33,935 nucleotides of DNA from RGIG4097 sp964550635 (GTDB lineage: Bacteria > Bacillota > Clostridia > Christensenellales > CAG-917), in assembly GCA_964550635.1 (NCBI GenBank), contig CAZJZV010000015.1, positions 1 through 33,935 of the forward strand, given 5' to 3'. Under the pieces are notes generated by a model, which saw only the letters and a program-made list of their open reading frames with translations, made no database searches and was not told the origin of the DNA. Positions 14,161 to 21,553 of the stretch are shown here, piece by piece. Numbering within the stretch: position 1 is the first letter of the stretch; each line of letters begins with the position of its first letter. The position numbers and the translations under genes were made by a program.

Positions 14161-15464
14161 ATCGTCTTTCCTACGAGGTCGATGCCGTCTACACCTGTGA
14201 TTTCAACGGTGTAATATTCGCCGATTGCGACCTCTTCCTTAGAAGTGAAATATATCGTATTGTCGATGTCGGGAGTTTGGAATTCCGCCCTACCCGCAAA
14301 GAGTTGTCTGTCGTAGTCTATATCGTCGTAGACGACCTTGATTTTCTTGCCTATAAGGGACTGATTGCGCCTGTTTATGACTTCGGTTTCGATTTCGCGA
14401 AGTTCGTTTGCGCGTCTAATCTTGATTTCTTCGTCAAGGTGTCCGTCCATTCTGTCGGCGGGAGTGCCTTCTTCTCTCGAATACTCGAAAAAGCCTGCGT
14501 AATCTATATTGCCTTCCGCAATGAAACGTTTGAGTTTTTCGTGCGCCTCTTCGCTCTCACCGGGGAAACCGCAAATGAACGACGAGCGGACTGTTATTCC
14601 ATGCGCCTTGATTTTCGCGATGAGTTCTCTCGTATACTTCTCGTTCGTATGCCTGCCCATACGTTTCAAAACTTCGTCGCCGATATGTTGCAAAGGCACG
14701 TCCATATACTTTGCGATTTTCGGTTCGTTCGCTATATATTCGATGAGTTCTTCATCCACCGCTTCGGGTTCGAGATAAAGAAGTCTAATCAGACTGAAAT
14801 CGAGTTTCACGAGTTCTTTGACAAGGTCGATGAGATGAGATTTTCCGTCGAAATCGACTCCGTATCTCGTCACGTCCTGCGCGACCAAAATGAGTTCTTT
14901 CACACCGTCGTCGGAGAGTGCTTTCGCTTCTTTTACAAGGTCGTCCATCTTCTCCGAGCGGTATTTTCCGCGTATGGACGGAATGGCACAATAGGTGCAA
15001 TGATTGTTGCATCCGTCCGCGATTTTGAGATATGCGTAATGGTAAGGCGTGGTCAACACTCTACCGTCGTAAAACTCGTCTGCACGCGCGCAACCGTACA
15101 CCTTATCCCCTGCGGAAATTTTCTCGATAGTGGCGCAAATTTCATCGTAGTTTGCAATTCCGAGAAAAGCATCGACTTCGGGAAATTCCACTTTCAAGTC
15201 GTTCATATAACGCTCGGCAAGGCAACCCGTAACGATGATTTTTTTGTTTTTGTATTCTTCTTTCACCGCGATTGCGCCAAGGATTTCATCTATACCTTCG
15301 CTTTTTGCGTTGTCCGTGAAGGCGCAAGTATTGATGATGATAACGTCCGCATCTTCTTCGCTACCCACGATAGAATATCCGCCGCCTACAAGCCTTGACA
15401 GCATTTTTTCGGTGTCCACTCTATTTTTATCACAACCAAGTGATATTGCTCCGATTTTCATCAT
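14157..15464 (-). CDS. rimO: Ribosomal protein S12 methylthiotransferase RimO
   Basis: 435 aa radical-SAM enzyme that adds a methylthio group to an aspartate of ribosomal protein S12. The N-terminal UPF0004 domain carries three cluster cysteines, Cys11 (SLGCDKNRVDTE), Cys47 (NTCAFT) and Cys81 (VTGCLAERY). The radical-SAM motif is Cys152, Cys156 and Cys159 (CNNHCTYC). A TRAM domain fills the last 70 or so residues. The SLGCDKNRVDTE signature and size favour RimO over MiaB. The ATG overlaps the ftsK stop as ATGA; a second ATG follows immediately. Confidence 0.93.
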   Translation of the reverse strand: MMKIGAISLGCDKNRVDTEKMLSRLVGGGYSIVGSEEDADVIIINTCAFTDNAKSEGIDEILGAIAVKEEYKNKKIIVTGCLAERYMNDLKVEFPEVDAFLGIANYDEICATIEKISAGDKVYGCARADEFYDGRVLTTPYHYAYLKIADGCNNHCTYCAIPSIRGKYRSEKMDDLVKEAKALSDDGVKELILVAQDVTRYGVDFDGKSHLIDLVKELVKLDFSLIRLLYLEPEAVDEELIEYIANEPKIAKYMDVPLQHIGDEVLKRMGRHTNEKYTRELIAKIKAHGITVRSSFICGFPGESEEAHEKLKRFIAEGNIDYAGFFEYSREEGTPADRMDGHLDEEIKIRRANELREIETEVINRRNQSLIGKKIKVVYDDIDYDRQLFAGRAEFQTPDIDNTIYFTSKEEVAIGEYYTVEITGVDGIDLVGKTI

Positions 15465-18400
15465 TCGTCGTCCTCGTCGTGTTTGCTATGTTCTGCAACA
15501 AACTGCTCGTATTCTTCTTCGGTCATATTGACTCTCGAACGCTTTTTGGGATCCTTTTCGTCGGGGACGAGAACGCCCAAATCTTTCATAATATCCCCTA
15601 TTCTCGCCGCTTTTTGCCAACCAAGACCTAGTTTGCGTTGGAGATAGGATGCGGAAATGCTCTCTTCCATACCGAGACGGAGTGCGTCGAAAAGTTCGGG
15701 CGGATATTCTTCCCTTTGTTTACGTCTGTCGAGTTTAGACTCTTTTGCTTCGGGTTTTTCTTCCTGCTCCTTGAATATCGCGTCCTTGACGTTAGGATCG
15801 AAATAGGATTCGTTGTTCGCTTTCAAGAAGTCCACGACTTTCTTCACTTCGGGGTTTGAAATGAACGCGCCTTGCATACGAGTGGGCAACGACGTCTTCG
15901 GAGTCATAAACAACATATCGCCGTTTCCGAGAAGTTTGTCCGCGCCGCCCGCATCGAGAATTGTACGACTGTCGGGGCCCGACGTGACTTTGAACGCAAT
16001 ACGAGAAGGCAGGTTGTTTTTGATAGTGCCGCTGACGACGTCGACGGACGGTCTTTGAGTTGCAAGAATAAGGTGAATACCAACTGCACGAGCAAGTCTT
16101 GCAATACGGTTGATTGCGTCTTCGACCGCTTTTTTGCCGTTGTCCATAAGGTCGGCAAGTTCGTCTACGATGATGACTATTCTCGGCATTTTTTCATTGC
16201 CTGTCGTCTGACAATCCGCGTTGTAGTCTTCGATATTCCTATACCCCATCTGCTTGAAAAATTCGATACGGCGGAGCATTTCGGTTATCGCCCAGTTGAG
16301 TGCGCGGATAGCCTTGTCAACGTCGCAAATGATTTCGTCGAGCATAAGATGCGGAATGCCTTCATATACACTGAGTTCTACTCTCTTGGGGTCGATGAGA
16401 ATAAGTCGCACTTCGTCGGGGGACGCCTTGTAAAGCAAACTGACGATAATCGAGTTTATGCAACAACTCTTGCCTGCGCCGGTTGCGCCCGCGACGAGCA
16501 TATGCGGCAGGTCGCGTATATCACAAATATGGTCGTTGCCGTAAAGGTCCTTGCCGAGTATGCAAGTGGACGGAGAGGTCGCCTGATTGAATTTGGGCGC
16601 TTGGATCAATTCGCTGATACGCACCATCTTACGATGTTTGTTAGGCACTTCGATACCGACTGCGTTTTTCCCAGGGATAGGCGCAAGAATACGCACGCTC
16701 TCCTGCTCCATTGCCATAGCAATATCGTGCTCGTAGGAAGTGAGCGTGGATACAGTCCTACCCTTCGGCATCACGACGGACATCGTATACAACGAGAAAG
16801 TGGGTCCGACTTGAATGTTCGTGACTTCCGCACTGACGTCGAAGAATGCGAGTTTATCGACGAGTGCTCTCTTCTTCTCTTCGTAGTCTTCGTTTTGGTC
16901 CACGTCGGGATCGGGGGGAAGAAGTAGGCTAAGCGGAGGTGCAACGTACGGTTTTTTGGGAGTCGCCTGATAGATAGATTGATCTATGGTGACCTGAGTC
17001 AATCTCTCTTTGCCGTCGTCTTTTTCGAGTTTTTCGATCTTCTTTTCAATGGCTTTTGCGGACGGAGTTACGCTGACTTTACGCACTCTTTGCGCCTGAC
17101 TTGCTCTTTCCGCTTCGATATGCGATTTTTCGACTGCGGAGAGCGGCGGGGCTTCCTTTCTTGCCTTTGCGACCGCCTCCATTTCCTTTTGAGCGATGAA
17201 AGAAGATTGATAGACTTTGCCTTCGTTTTCTATGGATTTCCCTTCGGTGGGAGAGATAACTCTCTGTGTTTCGGGAGTTTTTGCGGGAGCGTTTCCAAGT
17301 ATTCTAGCCCAATCGGGTTTGCTTGCCTCGGTCGTATCGACGGGGATAAACGGCGTATCGTCCTCTTCGGGTTGCACATTTTGACGGGGAATTTCGCGTG
17401 CGACTTCCTGACGTGCGACGGGTTGAACGTAAGTCTGCTCGACTGGTTGAGCGGGACGGACGGGAGTTTCTTCACGTTGTCTTTCGACTGTCGCGGGAAC
17501 TTCGGTTTGAGAAGTCGGGTGCATATACCCTTCCGCTTCGAGTTCTTCGACCTTTTGGGGTTTGGGGGGAAGTTGTTCCCCGGTTATAGCGCGCTTGACA
17601 GAGCCTTGAAGTCCCGCCATAGTGCTTGCTTTATCTTCGGGTTTGCCCTGAATTTCGGGTTTTGCCACGATTTTGGTGGGTTTGACCACTTCTTTTTTCT
17701 CTTCTTCGGCGGGTTGAGAGTCGGTTTCGGGAGTTCTTTCTTCACGGTAACTCTCCCCGAATCTGCGGAGTTGATCCGCTTTCAACGCTTCAAAGGACGT
17801 GAAAGTGCGACCGCTATCCATACCTCCGTTGGTGCGACGGAGTTCGTCCATATCTATTCTCGGAATTTCATTATTTTCCGCGGGTGCAACGGGAGCGGTT
17901 TCGGGAGCGGTTTCTTCTCTCGGAGTCTCTTCCGCCCGACCGACCGTGTAACTTTCCATACCGTTAGACGTGCCGTTTATGCCGAGTTGACTGCGGAGTT
18001 GCGCGCGCCTTACGCTACTATACGACGCGCCCGGACGAGAAAGTGCGTTTTCGGGGTTTTTCATCGTATGGTATCTTTCGATACTTCTCTCGTCGGTGTT
18101 TTGATTGAAAAGAATATCCCTTGCAAGACCTTTGGTTGAGTACTTGTCAGGGATGCGGTCTTCGTCTTCCACCCCGCCCGCGCGGTTGGGATAAAACGCA
18201 TTGAATTCTTCGTCCGAAGTGGCGGGATATTGCACTTCGTGTTCGCGCGCAAGAGCCTTTTTATTCTCTTCTTTTTCTGCCTTTTTAAGACGCTTTTCCT
18301 CACGCTTTCTCTCACGCTCCGCCGTATCGACGACTTCGTAAGTCACGTTCTTTTTGATGAAGGGATAGAATGCGAAAAACGCCAAAGTGAAAAACGCCAC

Positions 18401-18853
18401 CACGATGACGACGAGTGCGCCGACAGGGGTTATCGCTTTCATCATAAGGTAGGCGAGCAAGCCGTAAAGCATACCACCCGCGGTATTCGTGCCGTCGTAG
18501 CAGGCAAGAAGGTATTCTTTGTAGGACGCATTAGCGATATGAGCGGACGAAGTGTACACTTGAAGAGCAAGCACACCGAGCACGAAGAGTCCGAAGAACA
18601 TCAAAAACTTTGACGGACGCATTCTCACTCTGAGATTGAAAGTGATAGCAATGCCGACGATGACGCCGACTATCGAATAAGCGTAATCCGCAAGCCCGAA
18701 AAAGCCCACGAGGAATGAATAAACCGCGCGTCCGACGCTACCTAGCGCCCTAACGTCGCAGAGAAAACAAAACAAAGATATTACGATTATCAGAACTCCG
18801 AGCGCAATTCTTTTTCCCGAATTTGCTCTTATCTGTCTTGTGTTATTGCGCAT
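15461..18853 (-). CDS. ftsK: DNA translocase FtsK/SpoIIIE
   Basis: 1130 aa. Four or five transmembrane helices in residues 15-165 are followed by a long, charged, Glu/Pro/Arg-rich linker (about 175-640). The RecA-like motor (about 650-1010) has Walker A GATGAGKS near 789-796 and Walker B IVIIVDELADLMD near 890-905. A C-terminal gamma winged helix lies at about 1045-1120 (SISASYLQRKLGLGWQKAARIGDIMKDLGVL). The protein pumps chromosomal DNA through the division or sporulation septum. The linker makes it much longer than B. subtilis SpoIIIE (about 790 aa). A sigma-A promoter lies at 18896-18924; the Shine-Dalgarno before the ATG is weak. Confidence 0.95.
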   Translation of the reverse strand: MRNNTRQIRANSGKRIALGVLIIVISLFCFLCDVRALGSVGRAVYSFLVGFFGLADYAYSIVGVIVGIAITFNLRVRMRPSKFLMFFGLFVLGVLALQVYTSSAHIANASYKEYLLACYDGTNTAGGMLYGLLAYLMMKAITPVGALVVIVVAFFTLAFFAFYPFIKKNVTYEVVDTAERERKREEKRLKKAEKEENKKALAREHEVQYPATSDEEFNAFYPNRAGGVEDEDRIPDKYSTKGLARDILFNQNTDERSIERYHTMKNPENALSRPGASYSSVRRAQLRSQLGINGTSNGMESYTVGRAEETPREETAPETAPVAPAENNEIPRIDMDELRRTNGGMDSGRTFTSFEALKADQLRRFGESYREERTPETDSQPAEEEKKEVVKPTKIVAKPEIQGKPEDKASTMAGLQGSVKRAITGEQLPPKPQKVEELEAEGYMHPTSQTEVPATVERQREETPVRPAQPVEQTYVQPVARQEVAREIPRQNVQPEEDDTPFIPVDTTEASKPDWARILGNAPAKTPETQRVISPTEGKSIENEGKVYQSSFIAQKEMEAVAKARKEAPPLSAVEKSHIEAERASQAQRVRKVSVTPSAKAIEKKIEKLEKDDGKERLTQVTIDQSIYQATPKKPYVAPPLSLLLPPDPDVDQNEDYEEKKRALVDKLAFFDVSAEVTNIQVGPTFSLYTMSVVMPKGRTVSTLTSYEHDIAMAMEQESVRILAPIPGKNAVGIEVPNKHRKMVRISELIQAPKFNQATSPSTCILGKDLYGNDHICDIRDLPHMLVAGATGAGKSCCINSIIVSLLYKASPDEVRLILIDPKRVELSVYEGIPHLMLDEIICDVDKAIRALNWAITEMLRRIEFFKQMGYRNIEDYNADCQTTGNEKMPRIVIIVDELADLMDNGKKAVEDAINRIARLARAVGIHLILATQRPSVDVVSGTIKNNLPSRIAFKVTSGPDSRTILDAGGADKLLGNGDMLFMTPKTSLPTRMQGAFISNPEVKKVVDFLKANNESYFDPNVKDAIFKEQEEKPEAKESKLDRRKQREEYPPELFDALRLGMEESISASYLQRKLGLGWQKAARIGDIMKDLGVLVPDEKDPKKRSRVNMTEEEYEQFVAEHSKHDEDDE

Positions 18854-18895
18854 TTATTTCAGCCAAATTCCCTATATAATATATTATTATTGACA

Positions 18896-18924
18896 ATTAT
18901 ATCATACGCGATAAGGAATTTCAA
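18896..18924 (-). promoter_or_regulatory. sigma-A promoter of ftsK operon
   Basis: Minus-strand -35 TTGAAA (18919-18924), 17-bp spacer and a perfect -10 TATAAT (18896-18901) with upstream TGA (extended -10). It is the only strong promoter seen ahead of ftsK-rimO-pgsA-wHTH-cinA-recA and would give a leader of about 35 nt that is AT-rich (AATAATAATATATTATAT). Confidence 0.87.
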
Positions 18925-18939
18925 GCACTAAAATAAGGA

Positions 18940-18971
18940 AAACGAAAAACAGATGAAATAAATTTCATCTG
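18940..18971 (-). terminator. Intrinsic terminator after M16 peptidase gene
   Basis: Nine-bp perfect stem CAGATGAAA / TTTCATCTG (18950-18958 and 18963-18971) with a 4-nt loop, followed on the minus strand by TTTTTCGTTTT. It lies about 55 nt after the M16 stop and just before the ftsK promoter. Confidence 0.9.
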
Positions 18972-19027
18972 CTCTCGTTCAAAAAGTGTGGTTAGAATAT
19001 TGATTTTGAAAATCGGTGCGGTTAGAA

Positions 19028-20287
19028 TTACGCTTTCAAAACCGCCAACAAATCTTGATCGACGTTGCCCGACACGTGCGCCACTCCGACTTTCGAGAAA
19101 TCGAATATGAATTTTGCGGTTTCGAGCAAGTCTTCTTTCGTCGCGCCGCTTATGATTTTCAACACACGGTCGATATCGTAGAGTCTGTTTTGCAAGCACG
19201 CGACTCTGCCGTATACGCGCATATTTGCGCTCGTGCTTTCCTGACCTAGCACAAGGGAAGTTTTCACTTGTTCCTTTGCTCTGTTCATCTCTTCGTCGGT
19301 TACGCCGTCGGCAAGCAAAATTTCGATTTCTTTCTTTATTGCCTGCACCGCTTTCACTGCGTTTTCTGGACTTGTTGCGGTGTAGATAACGTAGGTGCCG
19401 TTCTTGTCGTACGATGCCGACGAACCGTTTATCGAATAGCAAAGTCCGAGTTTTTCTCTCACGCTTTGGAAGAGTCTGCTAGACATTTCGGATGCGAATA
19501 TTGACGACAAAAGTCCAACGTAATATCCCCTATCGTCCCCGATTTCGTAGCAAGGGAATGCGATAGCGATATGCGACTGGGTGATTTTCTTCTTTTTGGT
19601 GACCGAGCAGGAAGTGAGTTCGTGCGCGATGTGCTTATCCTTTTTCTTTGCGGACTTTTGCATTCTGCTCTCGAAGTATTTTTCGATGAGTCGTCTACAC
19701 TCTTCTTCGGTGATATTACCCGCCATAGACACGACGGTGTTTTCGGGGGTATATCTGCGGTGCATATAGTCGAACAAATTGTCGCGAGTCAACTTCGCAA
19801 GAGATTTTTTCGTGCCGAGAATAGGTTTTCCGATCGGATGTCCCTTGAAGTACGCCGAGAAAATGGATTCATAGCAAACGTCGCAGGGATCGTCTTCCCC
19901 TTCGTTTATCTCTTCGTAAATGACTTTGCGCTCGTTTTCAAGGTCTTCCGCGTCGAATTTCGGATTGAAATACATATCCGACAACACGTCCATACACTCT
20001 TCGCCGTGCTCCGCAAGTGAAGTCGTGTAAAAACAAGTGTTGGTCTTCGAGGTGTACGCATTGATATTCGCGCCTATACCATCCGTTTCGTTTGCGATGT
20101 CAAAAGCGGAACGAGTCGCAGTCCCCTTGAACACCATATGTTCGATGAAATGGGATATACCCGACTCCGACGGTTTTTCATACTCCGCCCCCGCCCTTAC
20201 GAATACGCCGATAGCAAGGGAGCGCACGGCGGTGTTTGATACCAATACAACTTTAAGTCCACTAGGAAATTCAATCATTTTACTCAT
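19028..20287 (-). CDS. M16 family zinc peptidase (MlpA/YmxG-like)
   Basis: 419 aa insulinase-type peptidase. The inverted zinc motif HFIEH (His46, Glu49, His50) and the distal glutamates Glu125/Glu126 in ERKVIYEEINEGED are intact. The C-terminal half has the typical R-x-x-LGLCYSI region (VREKLGLCYSINGSSASYDKNGTYVIY). In B. subtilis the homologue MlpA (YmxG) lies after pnpA and ylxY; the same three genes are neighbours here, with ylxY inverted. A promoter at 20294-20321 has its -10 box 6 nt before the ATG and there is no Shine-Dalgarno, so the message may be leaderless. A second in-frame ATG at 20278 (MIEFPSG) is possible. Confidence 0.93.
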   Translation of the reverse strand: MSKMIEFPSGLKVVLVSNTAVRSLAIGVFVRAGAEYEKPSESGISHFIEHMVFKGTATRSAFDIANETDGIGANINAYTSKTNTCFYTTSLAEHGEECMDVLSDMYFNPKFDAEDLENERKVIYEEINEGEDDPCDVCYESIFSAYFKGHPIGKPILGTKKSLAKLTRDNLFDYMHRRYTPENTVVSMAGNITEEECRRLIEKYFESRMQKSAKKKDKHIAHELTSCSVTKKKKITQSHIAIAFPCYEIGDDRGYYVGLLSSIFASEMSSRLFQSVREKLGLCYSINGSSASYDKNGTYVIYTATSPENAVKAVQAIKKEIEILLADGVTDEEMNRAKEQVKTSLVLGQESTSANMRVYGRVACLQNRLYDIDRVLKIISGATKEDLLETAKFIFDFSKVGVAHVSGNVDQDLLAVLKA

Positions 20288-20293
20288 GAGAAT

Positions 20294-20321
20294 ATTGTAT
20301 CACATATTGCAAAAATCGCAA
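20294..20321 (-). promoter_or_regulatory. sigma-A promoter of M16 peptidase, -10 box 6 nt from ATG
   Basis: Minus-strand -35 TTGCGA (20316-20321), 16-bp spacer and -10 TACAAT (20294-20299) with preceding TGA (extended -10). Only ATTCTC lies between the -10 and the ATG at 20287. It overlaps the plus-strand sigma-E promoter at 20301-20330, so the two may exclude each other. Confidence 0.72.
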
Positions 20322-20330
20322 TCATATATT
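20301..20330 (+). promoter_or_regulatory. Probable sigma-E promoter of ylxY-like gene
   Basis: -35-like CACATATT (20301-20308), 14-bp spacer, -10 CATATATT (20323-20330), matching the sigma-E pattern well. The ATG of the ylxY-like gene follows after only TTTGAT. No Shine-Dalgarno is present, so the transcript would be leaderless. Confidence 0.65.
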
Positions 20331-20336
20331 TTTGAT

Positions 20337-21044
20337 ATGAACGAAAAACGCTTCCGCCGAATATCAAACGTAGCAATCATCGCAGTGCTTGCCACAACCC
20401 TTTTTATTGCCGTATTCGCATCAACCGACGAGAGCGCGACTCCGACGGGCGCTATCTACGCGGGCAACGAAAACGGCGGTGCGGTCGCACTCACCTTCAA
20501 CGTCTACGAAAACACCGAAAACACACTTAAAATCGCGAATTTGCTCGCTGAACGTGGCTTTTCCGCAACTTTCTTCGTAGGTGGCAAGTGGGTTGAACGC
20601 AACGGCGACGCGCTTGTAAAACTCTATTCGGAAGGTATGGAAATCGGCAATCACGGCTACCTACACCGCGACCACGCGACTCTCTCCGTTTCCCAAAATC
20701 GCGATGAAATTTTGCTCACCGAAAAACTTATCGACTCCTATCTCTCAGCTTTCGACGGCTACGAAAATTGTCGTTTGTTCGCTCCCCCGTCGGGCAGTAT
20801 GGGGAAAAACATGTTTCAGGTGACGGACGCTCTCGGCTACAAAGTCGTAATGTGGACAAGGGACACTATCGACTGGCGGGACCACGATGAAAATCTCATC
20901 TACGAGCGTGCCGTGAAAAACGCCAAAAGCGGTGACATAATCCTTATGCACCCCACCACCGAAACCCTATCCGCCCTGCCCCGCATTCTCGACACTCTCG
21001 AATCGCTCTCCCTATCCGCAAAAAAAGTCAGCGCCGTGATTTGA
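20337..21044 (+). CDS. YlxY-like polysaccharide deacetylase-fold sporulation protein
   Basis: 235 aa. An N-terminal signal anchor (about residues 8-28, ISNVAIIAVLATTLFIAVFA) is followed by a NodB-fold domain (about 45-235) with ATFFVGGKWVERN, the His106-x3-His110 pair (NHGYLHRDH), an APPSG loop, RDTIDW and ILMHPT. The usual catalytic TFDDG motif is TFNVY, so the metal-binding Asp is missing; NVY at this site is, as I recall, typical of the YlxY subgroup and suggests loss of deacetylase activity. The pnp and M16 neighbours support YlxY. The upstream promoter looks sigma-E dependent. The ATG at 20337 is 6 nt after the -10; longer in-frame starts would overlap the M16 gene. Confidence 0.82.
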   Translation: MNEKRFRRISNVAIIAVLATTLFIAVFASTDESATPTGAIYAGNENGGAVALTFNVYENTENTLKIANLLAERGFSATFFVGGKWVERNGDALVKLYSEGMEIGNHGYLHRDHATLSVSQNRDEILLTEKLIDSYLSAFDGYENCRLFAPPSGSMGKNMFQVTDALGYKVVMWTRDTIDWRDHDENLIYERAVKNAKSGDIILMHPTTETLSALPRILDTLESLSLSAKKVSAVI

Positions 21045-21095
21045 TAAAACCGTACCACCCCTTTCTTCCAAGCATAGCGCAGGAATCGCCCACCT

Positions 21096-21124
21096 TGTCA
21101 TTCCGAGCGAAGCGTGGGAATCTC
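21096..21124 (+). repeat. GTCATTCC-type dispersed repeat, second copy
   Basis: TGTCATTCCGAGCGAAGCGT followed by GGGAATCTC matches the minus-strand reading of 7987-8018 over about 26 bases. Repeats of this general form (GTCATT-C-GAGCGAAGC-GAATCTC) are common between genes in many bacteria. Here the right arm reads GGGAATCTC, so it does not close into the perfect hairpin seen at the first copy. Confidence 0.7.
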
Positions 21125-21148
21125 GCGTGAGCACACCTTAAAAAAGCT

Positions 21149-21227
21149 AGTTATATTTCAGCTTTGCCGAAGTGTTATTGCACGCGCAGTGATATTTCTC
21201 CAGTCAGAGAAGTGATATTGCTAACGC
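21149..21227 (+). repeat. Array of AGTGATATT-type boxes with short spacers
   Basis: Four boxes, AGTTATATT (21149-21157), AGTGTTATT (21171-21179), AGTGATATT (21188-21196) and AGTGATATT (21211-21219), start 22, 17 and 23 bp apart. Spacers tend to be self-complementary, for example TCTC-CAGTCA-GAGA. Inverted-sense boxes ATATATCAC and ATATCATT flank a perfect hairpin at 21464-21497. No coding capacity; the spacer variation argues against CRISPR. Confidence 0.65.
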
Positions 21228-21279
21228 AGTTTCGGTCGGATGTGCGTATTTTTGCTCCGTCCCCAAGCCGCACTTTTCG

Positions 21280-21497
21280 GGCGTGGGTGTCCCACCCGCT
21301 TTAACACCAAAACGAAAATTTTGCGGAATACGAATTGAGTTACAGATTATGTTTGAATTGTAGCAAAAAATTTTCGTGCGGTAGAAGTTGCGTTGCTAGT
21401 GCCGTCAGAACGGTTTCGCAGAAAACCGCCGACGGCAACGACGCATAAGCAACTTGCATAGCAATATATCACACGCGACAGAGTCGCGTATATCATT
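21280..21497. other. Structured non-coding region between ylxY-like and pnp
   Basis: No gene was seen here. Inverted repeats follow one another: GTGGG-TGT-CCCAC (about 21284-21298), ACGAAAATTTTGC paired with GCAAAAAATTTTCGT (about 21312-21377), and a nested palindrome centred near 21419 made of AAGTTGC / GCAACTT (21385-21455), TGCCGTC / GACGGCA (21400-21437) and CGGTTT / AAACCG. Last is a perfect hairpin ACGCGAC-AGA-GTCGCGT (21473-21489) flanked by ATATCA boxes. It could be a decayed non-autonomous element or a structured RNA. Confidence 0.5.
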
Positions 21498-21549
21498 AAA
21501 AAAGCACTCCGCTTGGAGTGCTTTTTTATGTTATTTGCGATTTAGCGCG
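21498..21549. terminator. Terminator cassette after pnp (bidirectional)
   Basis: Stem GCACTCC-GCTT-GGAGTGC with long A/T runs on both sides (21498-21527), identical in its core to 8022-8047. Right beside it, 21530-21549 reads GTTATTTGCGATTTAGCGCG, matching the copies at 8051-8074 and 8251-8274. So the same terminator-plus-tail unit follows both efp and pnp. It also serves the convergent ylxY-like gene. Confidence 0.88.
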
Positions 21550-21553
21550 GTTT

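Noticed and set aside
14277..15398. Plus-strand open frame of 373 codons antisense to rimO
   Set aside because: rimO has all its cysteine motifs on the minus strand; the antisense frame shows no domain or ribosome site.
21149..21227. CRISPR-like array
   Set aside because: Repeats are only 9 bp, spacers are 8-14 bp and partly self-complementary, and no cas genes are present.
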